Below the pieces are notes generated by a model. That model was not told the origin of the DNA and searched no databases. It worked only from the letters and a program-made list of their open reading frames with translations. From contig NW_024104311.1 in assembly GCF_003945595.2 (NCBI RefSeq), positions 806,001 through 870,000 on the forward strand: a stretch of DNA of 64,000 nucleotides, read 5' to 3'. Positions 28,101 to 40,175 of this stretch are shown here, piece after piece (positions within the stretch are counted from its first letter, which is position 1; the number at the start of each line of letters is the position of its first letter). The position numbers were made by a program, and so were the translations under genes. Origin of the DNA: Pipra filicauda (lineage: Eukaryota > Chordata > Aves > Passeriformes > Pipridae).

Positions 28101-28780
28101 TCCAATGAATGTTTGGTGAGAAATCTGTACCTTTAAAAAAAAAATTCTCACTGTATAAAACTAATGCAAATGGCAACTGTTTGAGGATTCACACATTCTG
28201 GTTTATTTTTTAAAATACACTTATATGTTGCAAATAAAGACAGTTCTTGGCCTCTCTTCATGTCATTAACAGCTTTAAAAGCCTTGGGCCATCCTCTCTA
28301 AGCAGTCACAGGGTATCTGCAAATTACAATAATGGAGAACAGACCCACATTTTGTTTACTTCAGCAGCTTCTAACCACTTCGCACGATAGACACATCAGA
28401 AAAAGGTTTTGATTGATACAAGAAAAGTCTAAATGAGAAGCCCCTAGATTGCCTTTAAAGCATCACTTTTTTCTTAGTCCTGCAGGCTATCAGTTTATTG
28501 AAATAGCTATCTTAAAAGTATGTGTTATTTTTCTTTATTGGGTGTACTGCAGTCTTAAACTGTGGGCCAGCAGAGTTAGGTCAGAGGTAGGTGAGTGCAG
28601 ATTTTCTGCCCCCATTGCAGAACCAGCAAGATAAAGCATAAGAATACAAAGGAGTCCACTTCACATAAAATAAATGTTCCAAAACAGAGGTTTTAAAAGT
28701 CAGAAATGAATCTATCCCAACTTAATAGAAAAGAAGAGCAGTCTGATTTTGATGTAAACTTTGTGGCCTGTTATGTTCAT
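22119..28780. other. Intergenic/intronic DNA, no gene seen
   Basis: AT-rich. The only structured item seen is the short duplication at 23161-23200. The pair of overlapping open frames at about 27427-27687, one on each strand, is unrecognised. Confidence 0.55.
23161..23200. repeat. Short tandem duplication, 24-bp period
   Basis: TCATCAACACATAATA occurs at 23161-23176 and again at 23185-23200, separated by ATAGAATC. It looks like a simple slippage duplication. Confidence 0.9.
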
Positions 28781-29690
28781 GATTCATCACCAAATTTGCT
28801 GATGACACCAAATTGGGAGGGAGTGTCGACCTGCTGGAAGGCAGGAGGGCTCTGCAGAGGGATCTGGATAGACTGGAGAGATGGGCTGATTCCACTGGGA
28901 TGAAGTTCAATAAAGCCAAGTGCCGGGTCCTGCACTTTGGCCACAACAACCCCTGCAGCGCTACAGGATGGGCACAGAGTGGTTGGAAGCAGCCAGGCAG
29001 AAAGGGACCTGTGGGACTACTTGACAGGAGTCAACATGAGCCAAAACACAGTGTGCCCAGGTGGCCAAGAAGGCCAATGGGATCTTGTCCTGTATCAAAA
29101 ATAGCGTGGCCAGCAGGAGCAGGGAAGTGATCCTTCCCCTGTACTCTGCGTTGGTGAGGCCACACCTTGAGTATTGTGTTCAGTTCTGGGCCCCTCAGTT
29201 CAGGAAGGATATTGAGGTGCTGGAGCGGGTCCAGAGAAGAGCAACAAGGCTGGTGAAGGGACTGGAGCATAAGTCCTATGGGGAGAGGCTGAGGGAGCTG
29301 GGGTTGTTTAGCCTGGAGAAGAGGAGGCTCAGAGGTGACCTCATCGCCGTCTATAACTACCTGAAGGAAGTTCTAGCCAGGTGGGGGTTGGTCTCTTCTC
29401 TCAGGCACTCAGCAATAGGACCAAGGGGGCACGGGCTTAAGCTCCGCCAGGGGAGATTTAAGTTGGATATCAGGAGAAAATTCTTTACAGAGAGAGAAAT
29501 CAGGCATTGGAATGGGCTGCCCAGAGAGGTGGTGGATTCACCATCCCTGGAGATTTTTAAACGCAGATTGGACGTGGCACTGAGTGCCATGATCTAGTAA
29601 ATGGACTGGATTTGGACCAAGGGTTGGACTTGATGATCTCGGAGGTCTTTTCCAACCCAATTGATTCTATGATTCTATGATTCTATGATA
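28781..29690 (+). mobile_element. CR1 LINE, 3' ~0.9 kb, youngest-looking CR1 in the window
   Basis: A 5'-truncated CR1 on the + strand. The left part (28790-28960) encodes the reverse-transcriptase segment F-A-D-D-T-K-L-G-G followed by [10 protein letters not shown], though the motif crosses a frame change. After a further frameshift between about 28990 and 29060, an uninterrupted 178-codon frame (29061-29597) covers the C-terminal part: [22 protein letters not shown] near its start and [10 protein letters not shown] near its end. A 3' UTR follows with TCCAACCCAATTGATTCTAT and about three copies of the 8-bp terminal repeat ATTCTATG (29664-29689), the CR1 hallmark. The open C-terminal frame suggests a comparatively recent copy, but the missing 5' end and the frameshifts make it inactive. 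Confidence 0.95.
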
Positions 29691-30099
29691 TCTATGAAGT
29701 GCAGGTTCTCTTGTGGGCAATAATAGTCTATGAACAGTCTCACTCTGATGTTTTTATCAATTGGATTAACTATATTCTTTTGCATGTCACTTATGGATAA
29801 TATAAAATGAAGCTGTCCCAATATTGCAAAAAAATCTAAACCCATAATAATTTCCAATATTAAAATCACTGCTGCATTATATAGCAATAATTGTGCTTAG
29901 CAGTTTGCAGACACTAAATTAGCTTGTGGCTGACAGGTTTAATTTCACAGCTATGAGAAAATGCAAGAATTCTTTCAAATATATTAATTATATTTTTATC
30001 ATCTGAGGAGGGATATTTTTTCCTATAAGCACTTTTCACATGGAGATCCAACATAAACATCTTTCTTTCTTTCATCAAAGTGATGAGGTTTGATGAGAG
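29691..30099. other. AT-rich spacer between two CR1 fragments
   Basis: Nothing recognised beyond AT-rich unique-looking sequence. Confidence 0.6.
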
Positions 30100-30365
30100 A
30101 AATTAAGAGATGAAAAAGCTTATTAGGTCACTTAATTCATACTCCTGCCAGTACAGGATTTTTCTTTACATATTTCAGTGTTTTGCCCATCTATATTAAA
30201 TTACTCATACAAAAGGGATTCCACCGTTTCTCATGAGAGGCTTTTCTACAGCCTCATAGATCTTAGCTTCAGAAAATGTATCTTTATACTTTGTATGAAA
30301 TTTAAATGAAGTTTAGGCCATGACTCCTAACCATTTCCCTGCTTGCTCTAGTCCTGCCTGGAATA
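30100..30365 (-). mobile_element. Ancient CR1 LINE 3'-end fragment
   Basis: The + strand shows phrases diagnostic of the reversed 3' end of an old CR1: ATTAGGTCACTTAATTCATA, then CCTGCCAGTACAGGAT, TTCAGTGTTTTGCCCATCTA, GGGATTCCACCGTTTCTCAT and GGCTTTTCTACAGCCTCATA in the expected order. The element is heavily diverged and its ends are approximate. Similar copies exist across amniotes, so this is older than the ATTCTATGA-tailed copies. Confidence 0.7.
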
Positions 30366-33300
30366 CTTCAAAGCTGGTTGAAAACTCAGTCCTTTGTTAG
30401 CCCACCCTTTCTCGCCAGGGGCTGCAGTGGGGCTCCAGAACAGTCACTGCTTCAACATTTCAGCTGACATTTACCAAAGGTATAGTGCTCTTAACCTTGA
30501 AGAATGCACCTACAGTGTAAAAGAATTATCTTCCAGGGTGAATAATCTACTTAGACCCAATTTTTTGCTGGCTTGTTTTTTTTAATCAATTCACAGTCCA
30601 CATGAATCCATTACCAAAAGAGATGAGAGGCAAAACAATATAGTTTGGATACAATAGTCTGAATTGTAATAAAATGAAAAATACTCATATCTGTCACTTA
30701 AACATGAGACAATGAAACACGTCTGAAATCTGGAATAACCATCACTTATTTCCATAAGTTTCATGACATTCACTTCACCTAAGTTCAGATGCTGTCATCT
30801 GAGCTTGTTACTCAAGAGTTCCCTTCTGATCAACTGAGAAAAATCTCTCTGACTCAACAAGAAAGTCTTGGTTGACCTGATTTTCGCATTTAATTGAAGA
30901 AGACCATCTTGACATCCTGTACAAGGATACAATCTTCATTAATATAAAAGGAAAATATTCTAAGTTGGCTGAATTAGGAGATATTCTTCTAATTGTCATG
31001 GCATCATCTAGTAAATATTTGAATATATACATTTTGCCTCCTAACAACGATACTTAAGTGGACAAACAGGCAAAGGAAGGCAGAAATTAGTAGAAGAACA
31101 TAATCTGATTATTAATTTGATGAACCAGAAATAAAACTATTTATGTTCAAGAAAAATGCTATTCACAGGACATTGCTATTAGTAACATCCCTCAGGCTAT
31201 GGCTGAAACAGTGACAACTGAGAATGTATCATTTAACACCAACGCTGAAGCTTTATTAATTTATAATAGAATTTGATCAGAGATTTGACTGAAAATATTG
31301 ACATAAAAATCAAGTAAGAACATATAACTACGAGCGAGATGTTCTATAATCAAGTTTAAACTGAAGCTACTAAGCTAAAATTGAAATATTTGAAAGGATT
31401 TGTAAATATAAGTCAGTTTGACTGTGGCTAGGCTGAATGTGGATTCATACTCAAAACAATATAGACATCATCGACTAATGTTTTCAGATTTCCTGTACAT
31501 TTATATTCTAGTGGAACAAAATAAAGTTTTTAAAAGATTTGAATTTTCTGTGTAGTAAAACTACTCAAAAAGTAAATCAGATTTAGATAAAGTGAAAGAC
31601 CAGTAAGAGAACTTTCTAATTGGTTTGTGTTGGGAAGAAAATATACCACTTTCATGATAGGATACTCATAAGAGATTTGATCTTCTGTACACATTCCACT
31701 GGAGATGGAGGATTGTCTTTCCAGCAAATGATTTATTTGGAGAGATAAAGAACAGACTGTTACTCAGCCAGTGAGGTACTTATGTTAATATTTACAGAGT
31801 AATAGGTTGTATGGAGGCAAGGAGTCCAAACTCAAAGGAGCCCTAATCTTAGTATCTGTATGCAGGTAATCTTTGTCCTGTCCCATCATGGGTTCTGATG
31901 CCTCACTAACTGGGGAAAAATCCCCACTTTTGTTCCTTCCTTTCCTTGTACAGTAGAAAGATCGGTGATAAAAAGAATGCCCAGTTTTTATGGCAGAATC
32001 AGAAAGAGGGTGGGCACTGTTTTTGAGAACTATTACTGAACTATGTTTATTAGTACTGAAAAAAGAAAATATTTATCTTTATGGACTGCAAAAATAGTTT
32101 GCAGTTGCTCTGCCCTCTTCAAATTACACATCCATAATACAGTTCAACAAATATGAGTATATGAAAATATGCTGCAAATATTTTTCTTGCACTCTCCATA
32201 AAAAGGTTAGAGCACGTACTGTATTTTTTTCTTGAGGGAAACAGATGTCAGGAACTAGGTACCTTACTGTTGCTGTAAATGTCCTCTCTCTCTCTGAAAG
32301 CTTTGTTTATTCCTCTTACACAATTTCTCACTTCCTTTTCATTCTCTCTTTGACATCAATTTATCTTTGAATTCAGATTCTTAACTTGAACATGCTCTTC
32401 GGAAGTATGACAGGCTGTTATTATCAAATAAGTGTGCTATTATCAGATGAGAGAACCTTCCGCCAACCTGAATGACTGCTTACAAGAGGAAGGGTTTAAA
32501 TCACAGGGACTGGGGTGATTTGTAGGGCTAACTTATTGTCAACTTCTTAGACATTTTAAAAATACATCCCTTTAAACAAACGACACATGTATTTTTCTTT
32601 AGGATGTCAGTAAGGCAGATTTCTCATTTTCCAAGAGCCTTCTGGATTCTTTCAGAGTCTGCTGCCTTTTCACATCAATATAATACAACATTGACATAAT
32701 ACAGCAAAAGTCAAACCCTTACATAAAGATTTTAGGTTTAAATTGTCCAAGTGCACAAAACTGTAATTAAACAACATTTTTCAAAGTATATAAACAGTAT
32801 ATAAGCATATAGAGTAAGAACATCTGTTATATTCTTTCCCTTATAATTCAACAATGAAGAGTAAATATGCAAGTGCTATGGGAACAATTTTTAAAAACAG
32901 GTTTTAAAGGCTTTACTAGAGTAGTTGCTACACATTAGCACACAAGTTATTCAGCTTCAAACCAATGGTAACTTGCTTAAACAAGTGCTGTATTATGTTT
33001 TGCCCACTGTGGGAGATAACACAGGGCACAGTACTTAACACTGTCAAAGATACTCAACAATGCAATTGCAAGATCCTTAACACAGTTGTAATTTCCATGT
33101 AAATTTTGAACTTGTGCTATTTGAGTTTAAGATGTAATTACACTTTTTACCAGCTGAAGTTTGCTGTCATCACATAACTGAAGAGAATAAGCTCACTCTT
33201 TGAGTAGTATAGCCAAACAATATAAAAGTGTTAGGGAGGAAGGACATATAGCAGCTATTCTTCACAATCCAAGGACTCACTTCCTAGTTCTACACATGGA

Positions 33301-33663
33301 TGATTCATCATTCAAAGATTAAAATAACATTCACTATTATAAAATGCTTGGAGTGAAGAAACCTACCATCTGTCCTACAAACAGGAACTTCATTAATGTA
33401 CAGTGAGAATCTTCTTACATATTTACCTACATCTGTATAGATTACAGTTTTATAGATATTTGTGAATTCTACCTTAGCTATTGCTTGAAAATTTGGACTG
33501 ATACAGGAAATCACTATAAAAGTAATGAAACAGTATAAACTAAGAAGCATTTTGTATTTAAGGAGTTTTTGGAATCTGGAAGTGATAATGACAAGAATTT
33601 CAAAAAAACATTAATTCATGTTATTATTCTTGCTCAAGGTGTGATATTATAAAGTCCCCATCT
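30366..33663. other. Intergenic/intronic DNA, no gene seen
   Basis: AT-rich; no repeat family, exon or RNA gene recognised. Confidence 0.55.
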
Positions 33664-33866
33664 AAATTAACCTGCTACGCAGAAAAGACAACGCAGAAAG
33701 AATCGTGCCTTGCAGAAGCCCACCTAAGGAGTCTTTCTGCTGTGCCTTTTGCAACCGGACATGTCTATCTCACATTGGCCTTTTTAGCCACCAGCGTGCT
33801 TGTAACAAACGTGGGTAGAGCCCTCCCCAAATCCCGAAGCCTGGCCATGATGATGATGAAATTAAC
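33664..33866 (+). mobile_element. 5'-truncated non-CR1 LINE tail (copy B)
   Basis: The + strand homologue of the element at 17385-17548. The body (33672-33858) is an open frame of about 47 codons ending in a TAG stop. It contains the same C-x2-C-x12-H-x3-C motif (CLSHIGLFSHQRAC core, about 33751-33792) and finishes with a (GAT)n tail near 33849-33858. An 8-bp direct repeat, AAATTAAC, flanks it (33664-33671 and 33859-33866) and is a candidate target-site duplication, weaker evidence than in copy A because it is short and AT-rich. From TAAGGAG through TAGAGCC, copies A and B differ at 14 of 98 hand-aligned positions, mostly transitions. It extends about 40 bp further 5' than copy A. Confidence 0.78.
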
Positions 33867-36800
33867 ATGACCAATTATATTTTAGCATCTACAACACACC
33901 AAGCATACAGATATAATTATGTATACATAAAATGTATAATTCCTTTTTATGTTGATGCAATCTTAGTCAAAAAGTCTTAAGCAAATATATAACAAAAAGT
34001 GGGACATCAAAATAAATCTATAATCGGAAAATATGGTCATATTAAATGTCAGATTAACTGAGAAAAGACATCCCAAGTTTAACCCAAGACAATCCACAAA
34101 AGCCAATCCAGCCAGTGGCTACAAAGCAAGCAATGAAACTGCCATATTGGTAGGAGAGGTGCTGAATTTAGACCTTCCAAAAATGAAAATATTCAAAGCA
34201 ATTAAATAGATAGTCTACTTGTGTGAAGCTCTGACAGATAGCAAAGTTGAATGTAATTTACTAAGTGAGGCAGAACTGCTATAATAAGCTTCATAAGCAA
34301 GTCACATTTCAAATGTTATGGAGGAGTCAGACAGAATATGTTATGAAATTCAGTGTGTTGATGATAAGGATCAAGATAGGAATTTTAGATACTTTAATGA
34401 AAGCATAGCTCAAAAACGGGAGAGAATAAAATACCAAAGAAATGAAGGAATATAAACATAACTTGCAGATTATAGATTTAAACGCATCGAAGGATGGTGG
34501 CAGTATCAACTGTGAAAGAGAAAAAGGGAGCATGCAAGCATTTCCAAGGGAATACACAAAGTCTGGTTTTGGCTGCATTATGCTTCCACTAATGCTGTGA
34601 CATCTAGCAAAAATACTGCGTACTGAAATGATGGATTGGATGTTACAAGGCAAGATGGGAACAAACAGACTGAGTCACCAAGTCAGAGTGGTAACTGAAA
34701 TTTTCAGTGTATCAGATTATTGACCTCTTGTCCCTTCAGCAGAAGTACAATATGAGAACTACTGGGCAAATGCCCTCTTTTGAAAAGAAAAGCACTCGAA
34801 GCAGACGTGACAGAACATCAGAGATGGAACATAAAGATGATTATGAATTCACAAGGTGTTACACCAGATGTTCTGAGTGATTAGAAATAAGCTGCATCTG
34901 AGAAAGTGAGGGGGAATCCTGAGATTTTTTTAAATAAATCATGAGAGGCTGACGGAAAAGTTCAGACTGAATAAAAAGGATAATAAGCAAATAGTGAGGA
35001 AAGGAGGAATGATTGGTAAGATATTATCATTAATTTTAAAGTGCTAAAGATCTGAACTATGAGTCTTGATGAAAAGAAATGGTTTGGCTTTTAGGAAAAC
35101 ATAATAACCTGTCATTCCTCTCTTTCAGAGAGAGTGAAAGATCTAAAAACAGATAAGATTTTCAGCAGACTAGAAATCCAGTAGGGTCCTAGATCCTGTC
35201 CCCTGTTTTTTAAGTTACAAGTTCATGAGTCTTGTCCTTGTTGACATTTGTTCCTGAGAAAAATGCTAAAATAGTCCCAGTGGAAGAAAATATTTTGAAG
35301 ACAGCAAATGGAACTATCACAAACTAATATTTAAGTACCAGGAACCAAAGGTAGGGACTTAACATGGAGTGTCAAAATGTGAGGAATGTAAATACCAGGA
35401 ATATATGAAATAGTTCACTAATTTATTCCATGTTTTAGATAATTTTTCATCTCAGATTTGGTTTTGAAGTTATACATTCTCACATTACGGTATTTTCATT
35501 TATATGTGTAGATCAAATACCCCTGTAAGAAAGCAGCACCAAACCCTACTTGCTTAAATTGTTCTGCCTTCATTTTGCACATATTTCATGTTGTACTTTT
35601 CCCTTGCTAAAAAAAGAAAACTGCTGAAATGGAAACTTATCTACTAAATCAACATCTTATAAGTTTTAGGTGGCAAAGTCTACAGATAGCAGACTAAAGC
35701 CAAGTCAACATTTTCTTACACTGCTTCAAAAATTTATATGCTTCCTTTTCTATCAGAGATCTCACAAGATTTCTGTATCTGCTTGTCAAACAGAAGCTGT
35801 GCAGCTGTATGTAAAATGATAATTGGAAAGATAATGTTAGTAGAATTCAGGCATCTCTCTCAAAGCAGCTCAGTTATATGCTGCATGGAATAAAACCAGG
35901 ATTGGCTGAGTAAGGGAATTTACTGTTTCCCAAGGAAAGGAAATTGCCTGCACACATCTGGCAAAACGTTCTAAATGTTTAGTTTTGAGAAAATATACAT
36001 TTCAGCTCTGCTTATAAGGTGAGTCTTGTAGAGTGGGTATCTTCTTTCTAAAAAGGGAAAGATCTAATTTGTACTTTAAATATGCCAAGCCACTATTTGC
36101 TATTTTATGGCAAATACTGTATACACTCAGCTCTAAAGCAAGCTGGAAATCACAGGCTAAACAGCTATATTTTAGTTTACAGAATAAAAGTATCATGAGT
36201 GTAAATATGACACTCCATAATGACAGTAGAAATTAAAGAGAACAACAACCACGAAAGAAACACCGAGAGGAAGCGACTAGTCTGAATTATAACTTTTTAC
36301 TCAATTTCATACTGACATTTATAAGACTCCATGCCAAATTATTTAAATTCCTCCCTATTTCAACATGTCTAATAAAGAGACGGTCCTTCTCATAACTGAC
36401 GGGGGACAGATCTTCTCCGTCATTCAGCTTTTTTGGAATAAGCCCTTCCCTTCAAGCAGACTTGTTATAATGCCTCTGCGGCTCAGTAAAAAGGCTTGCA
36501 TTCAGGCATCTTCCTTCCTCTTCCTCAGATTTCAAGGACAAAAGTGTATTTAACTTGCCTTACTTTTCACACCAGTTTTCTAAATTTAGCTGTTACTACT
36601 TTCTTTGCCCCTGAACTCTGACTGGCTCTGACTCCCTGGGGAGGCAGAGAAGACCACTTCCTCCTCCACAGCTGGGAAAGCTGCTCCCAAAGGGATAGAA
36701 TGGGTGAAGGATCACAATCAAATGCTCCAAAAGATGAACCAAATACGGCAGTATCCTGCAGTGAAGGGTTAAAGGGATGTGTATTTATTTCGTTGGCAAG

Positions 36801-39694
36801 GTGAATGCTCACTAACTTTCCTGGACAGCAGGACAGAGCACTTCATTAAAGCAATACGAGTCCATTGGACCCAGATGGGGAAACAGAAAACCCTCTCTCA
36901 GTTACGTGTGTTGGGGGTTGTATTCCAGTTATTGCCCCTACAGCCTGGGAGTATCAAGAAGTTGGGGAAAACATTACCATGGTGAACCTCAGGGTGTTAC
37001 TCCATGAGCTAGATGAGAAGCACAGCAAGTAGTAACTAACTGGTGATGCCTGCTGTGCTGGTAAGAGTCTTCCACTAGTAGTCTGTTGTCAGTTCTCAGA
37101 ATAATACCTGTGCTTTCTGTACCTTTTTGCCGAATTGCTGCCGTAGCAACTGGCCATTTACTCATTTATTCATTCATTGATTCAAAACAACAACAAACCC
37201 CCCCAAAAAACAAACCCATCCAAAAATGCAGCAAAAGGTGAACTTGTTTCTCTCTCCAGTATTCCTACAACCACAGTTCTCCCTAGTGGAGGCCCAGGAT
37301 ACAGCAAGCCTTCCTAGGCAGTCTCCAAGTTCAGTTTTGCTCCTGGCCCCGTTAGATCGCAAGGGCCTCCCGGGGGTCATGCTTTGGCCTTTCCTAAAGG
37401 AAAACAGACTCCAGTTCAAACTTTTAGAGACACTCCAGTCTCTCCTCAAAAACCCAGTAAAACTGAGCTGCCAGATTACGCTGGTGATCTGACTCACTAG
37501 AGTGGCACACAGATGGCATGTTTCATAGCCATTCAAAAACTACTGATTTAATCAAGCCTCTCATAGAGATCCTGTCTAATGAATTCTCAGCAGACTCTTC
37601 CTTAAGTCTTGTCTTTTATATATGTGTAGTCCATTGAGTAGAGGTCTAATAATTAAAAAGAAAACTTCTAAAAGACTACACTGCTCATTTTCATCTTTGG
37701 ATATTTAATATCTAAATAAAGAACGAAAAAATCCATGAAAATATAGTAATAAAAATAAAGATTATCCTCCAGTTCTTCCTCATTAAGAGACAGATATTTT
37801 CAGGGGTGCAGCAATCTAATTTTCAGCACTACTCTATTGAGTATAAGCAAACGGTGGGGAAAGGGGGAATGACTAGTAAGATACGTATTTTTTGAGCTAG
37901 CTGTTCAAGGAAAAGAAAACACAGAACAGGCCAATTTAAGAGCAAGTAAAAGTCATAATAGGAAATTCTCATTTAATTTAACAAATTAATTAAAGTACTC
38001 AAATAGAAAATCCTGAATTTCAGTGTCTGGTTAGATACTTAGAAATGCTTCACACAGTCTAGTGCATTAATCTAATGCTACATTCTGTCTTCACTGGGTA
38101 ATAGTAGGTTTCTCATGTACCTCACAAAATACTGTTATTCACATGGAATTAAACATCCTTTCAAAGACTTTAATACACTGAAAGTTAGACCAGTATACAA
38201 ATGTTTGAAACTTTTGCTATCAATGCAGCTATCGCATTAATCTGCTTTATTATTGCAATACAAACCTGAAGGGATGGAGAATGCATAATTTATATACCAA
38301 ACACTCCAAATATGTACATTTTGTAGAAAATAATCTAGACTGTTCCAAACATACTCCTCTGTTTCCTCTGGCTGGAAGGATGAACAATGGCAGACGAATA
38401 CTCCATAGGAAAAAATCTGACAAATTGGTTCCACTTGTCATTAGAATCTTTCTGGAATTCTCCAGAATTGAAGTCTAGAGATTATCCTTTCCAGAGTAAC
38501 TATGTAGTATGTAACGAGATCCCAGCAGCTTCCAACAATGTAAGACATGCATTTTAACTGCTACAACTATTTTTGACAATTCCTGGACACAATTTCCACG
38601 ATTTAAAAAGTAAAAGCCACATTAATACACTATATGAGATGCAGCAAATTGTGTAAGACAGTCTGTCCTAAGAGATCCTGAGGCATGCTGGGATTTTCCT
38701 TGAATAAGAGGAACTTTGGTCAGTAATTCCTGTTAGTTTCATGAGCATGGCATTCCCTCTGTTTAATTAAAAAAAATCTATAGCTTCCAGATCCAGACCT
38801 AGCCAAAATCTCATCAGGCAGTTTGTCTTCAGGAGTCAGAATCCTATCATCTTGGTTTCAGGAAGTCATTTTCTTTCTACAGAGAAGTAAATTTTTCCAA
38901 ACTTTCAGTGGAATGAACTCTTTCCCAGGGTCTGGTAGTTGGCTAGTAATTTTCCACTTTTTCAAGATGACTGATCACTGCAGAGAACACGGGAGTGGGA
39001 AGCAGGGGGAACCTCCTTTTTACTCTTACATATACATTTCAAAAACTTAATTTATTAGCGTTTCCCTCACCTTTTATGGGTATTTCCCACTTCTAAGGGC
39101 ACAGAATTGGGCTAGGGAGAGCTGACAGGGTGACTGCTATTCAGCCATGCCACTTCCTGGGCCATGCCTTACTGCCACTGCCTCTGGATGGTTATTCCCT
39201 CTTCCAGTCCCAGCTGACTCGTGATTTCTAACTCTTATTAACATTAGTACTTCCAAAGTTAGCCATTTCATACAGACAAAAAAGGCTTTTAAAATAATAA
39301 ATAAAAAGCTTGTAAATGCTTAACTCTTGAAAGATATGCTTAAAAATGAGTATTCATCTCAGAGATTCAGTAAAATACGAAGTCTGTGTTCAGCTGAAAA
39401 CGGCCCCTTGTTCTCTTTGCAAGGAGATGCCCGTGCCTGCTTTTGTATGCTTGGGACAGTGTCTTTCTCTGTTATTACACAATGCATTAAACACCAACTA
39501 AATTACATCTTGGTTCAGCACATTTAAGAAATAACACGTTTTTAAGAACAAGCAAGCCCAGGAACTTTTTTTTTTGGTGGGGGGAGGGTGGAAGGAGGTG
39601 GAACAGTTTAAAAATTATTACCCCCTCAAATAATTTACAAGCATAGTTGGAGGCTATCGGAACTGATTGCTCTGTCTAGGAAACCCTTAATTAG
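33867..39694. other. ANGPT2 5' flank, no gene seen
   Basis: AT-rich up to about 39560. Open frames on both strands at 37174-37536 (120 codons on the - strand, 88 on the + strand) are unrecognised. At 39567-39602 a T run is followed by a G-rich stretch (GGTGGGGGGAGGGTGGAAGG), the first sign of the promoter-proximal change in base composition. Enhancers could lie here but none can be identified by eye. Confidence 0.55.
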
Positions 39695-40015
39695 AGCCGT
39701 GCCGCAGGAATTCGCAGGGGTCCTGCTCTGCCGGCTCCTCCCTGGGGTTTCCTCTCGCCGCCCCGCTCCCTCCAGCCGTCCCGCGGTGCCCCCCCGGCAC
39801 CGGCGAGCGCGGGAGGGAGGAGCAGCTCCGCTCCCCGTGTCTGCCCGCTCTCTCAACTTATCATATAAGGGCCGGGAAGGGATTGATCAGGGTGCTAAGG
39901 CGGCAGGAGCTCGGAAGGGAAGGCAGCGGGCCGGTGGGCCAGGCGGGGCCGGCCCAGCTGCTTCCCTGACAGCTGCGGGCACGGCGGGAGCGGCCGCACC
40001 GCCCCGGGCGTCTGA

Positions 40016-40066
40016 GGGAGGGAGGGAGGGAGGGAAACTCAGTCCTGCCCTGCCCTGCCCTGCCCT
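40016..40066. repeat. (GGGA)5 followed by (TGCCC)n in the ANGPT2 leader
   Basis: Five GGG runs spaced by single A (40016-40034) fit an intramolecular G-quadruplex motif on the sense strand. Twelve bases later, four TGCCC units (40046-40065, preceded by a partial TCC) give the same potential on the antisense strand. Both lie between the candidate TATA box and the start codon. Formation of such structures is inference. Confidence 0.8.
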
Positions 40067-40074
40067 GGCGGCAC

Positions 40075-40113
40075 ATGGCAGCAGAGCGCTCGGCTGCTCC
40101 GCAGGTTAACTAG
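40075..40113 (+). promoter_or_regulatory. Upstream ORF (12 codons) in the ANGPT2 leader
   Basis: An ATG at 40075 opens a 12-codon frame (MAAERSAAPQVN) closed by TAG at 40111-40113, 62 nt before the ANGPT2 start. Its context has G at +4 but C at -3, so leaky scanning would be expected. It is only relevant if transcription starts upstream of 40075, which the promoter layout suggests but does not prove. Confidence 0.5.
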
Positions 40114-40175
40114 GGCCGGGCTCCGGCCGGCGCACCCAGGCTCTCTCGGTCCGCCGGGTTGCCGCAGGGATTAAA

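Noticed and set aside
37174..37536. 120-codon - strand open frame with an overlapping + strand frame
   Set aside because: Overlapping frames on both strands reflect local base composition; no family recognised.
39699..40109. 136-codon + strand open frame through the ANGPT2 CpG island
   Set aside because: GC-rich DNA has few stops; the frame starts upstream of the likely transcription start, is low-complexity (Ala, Gly, Arg, Pro) and has no recognisable domain.
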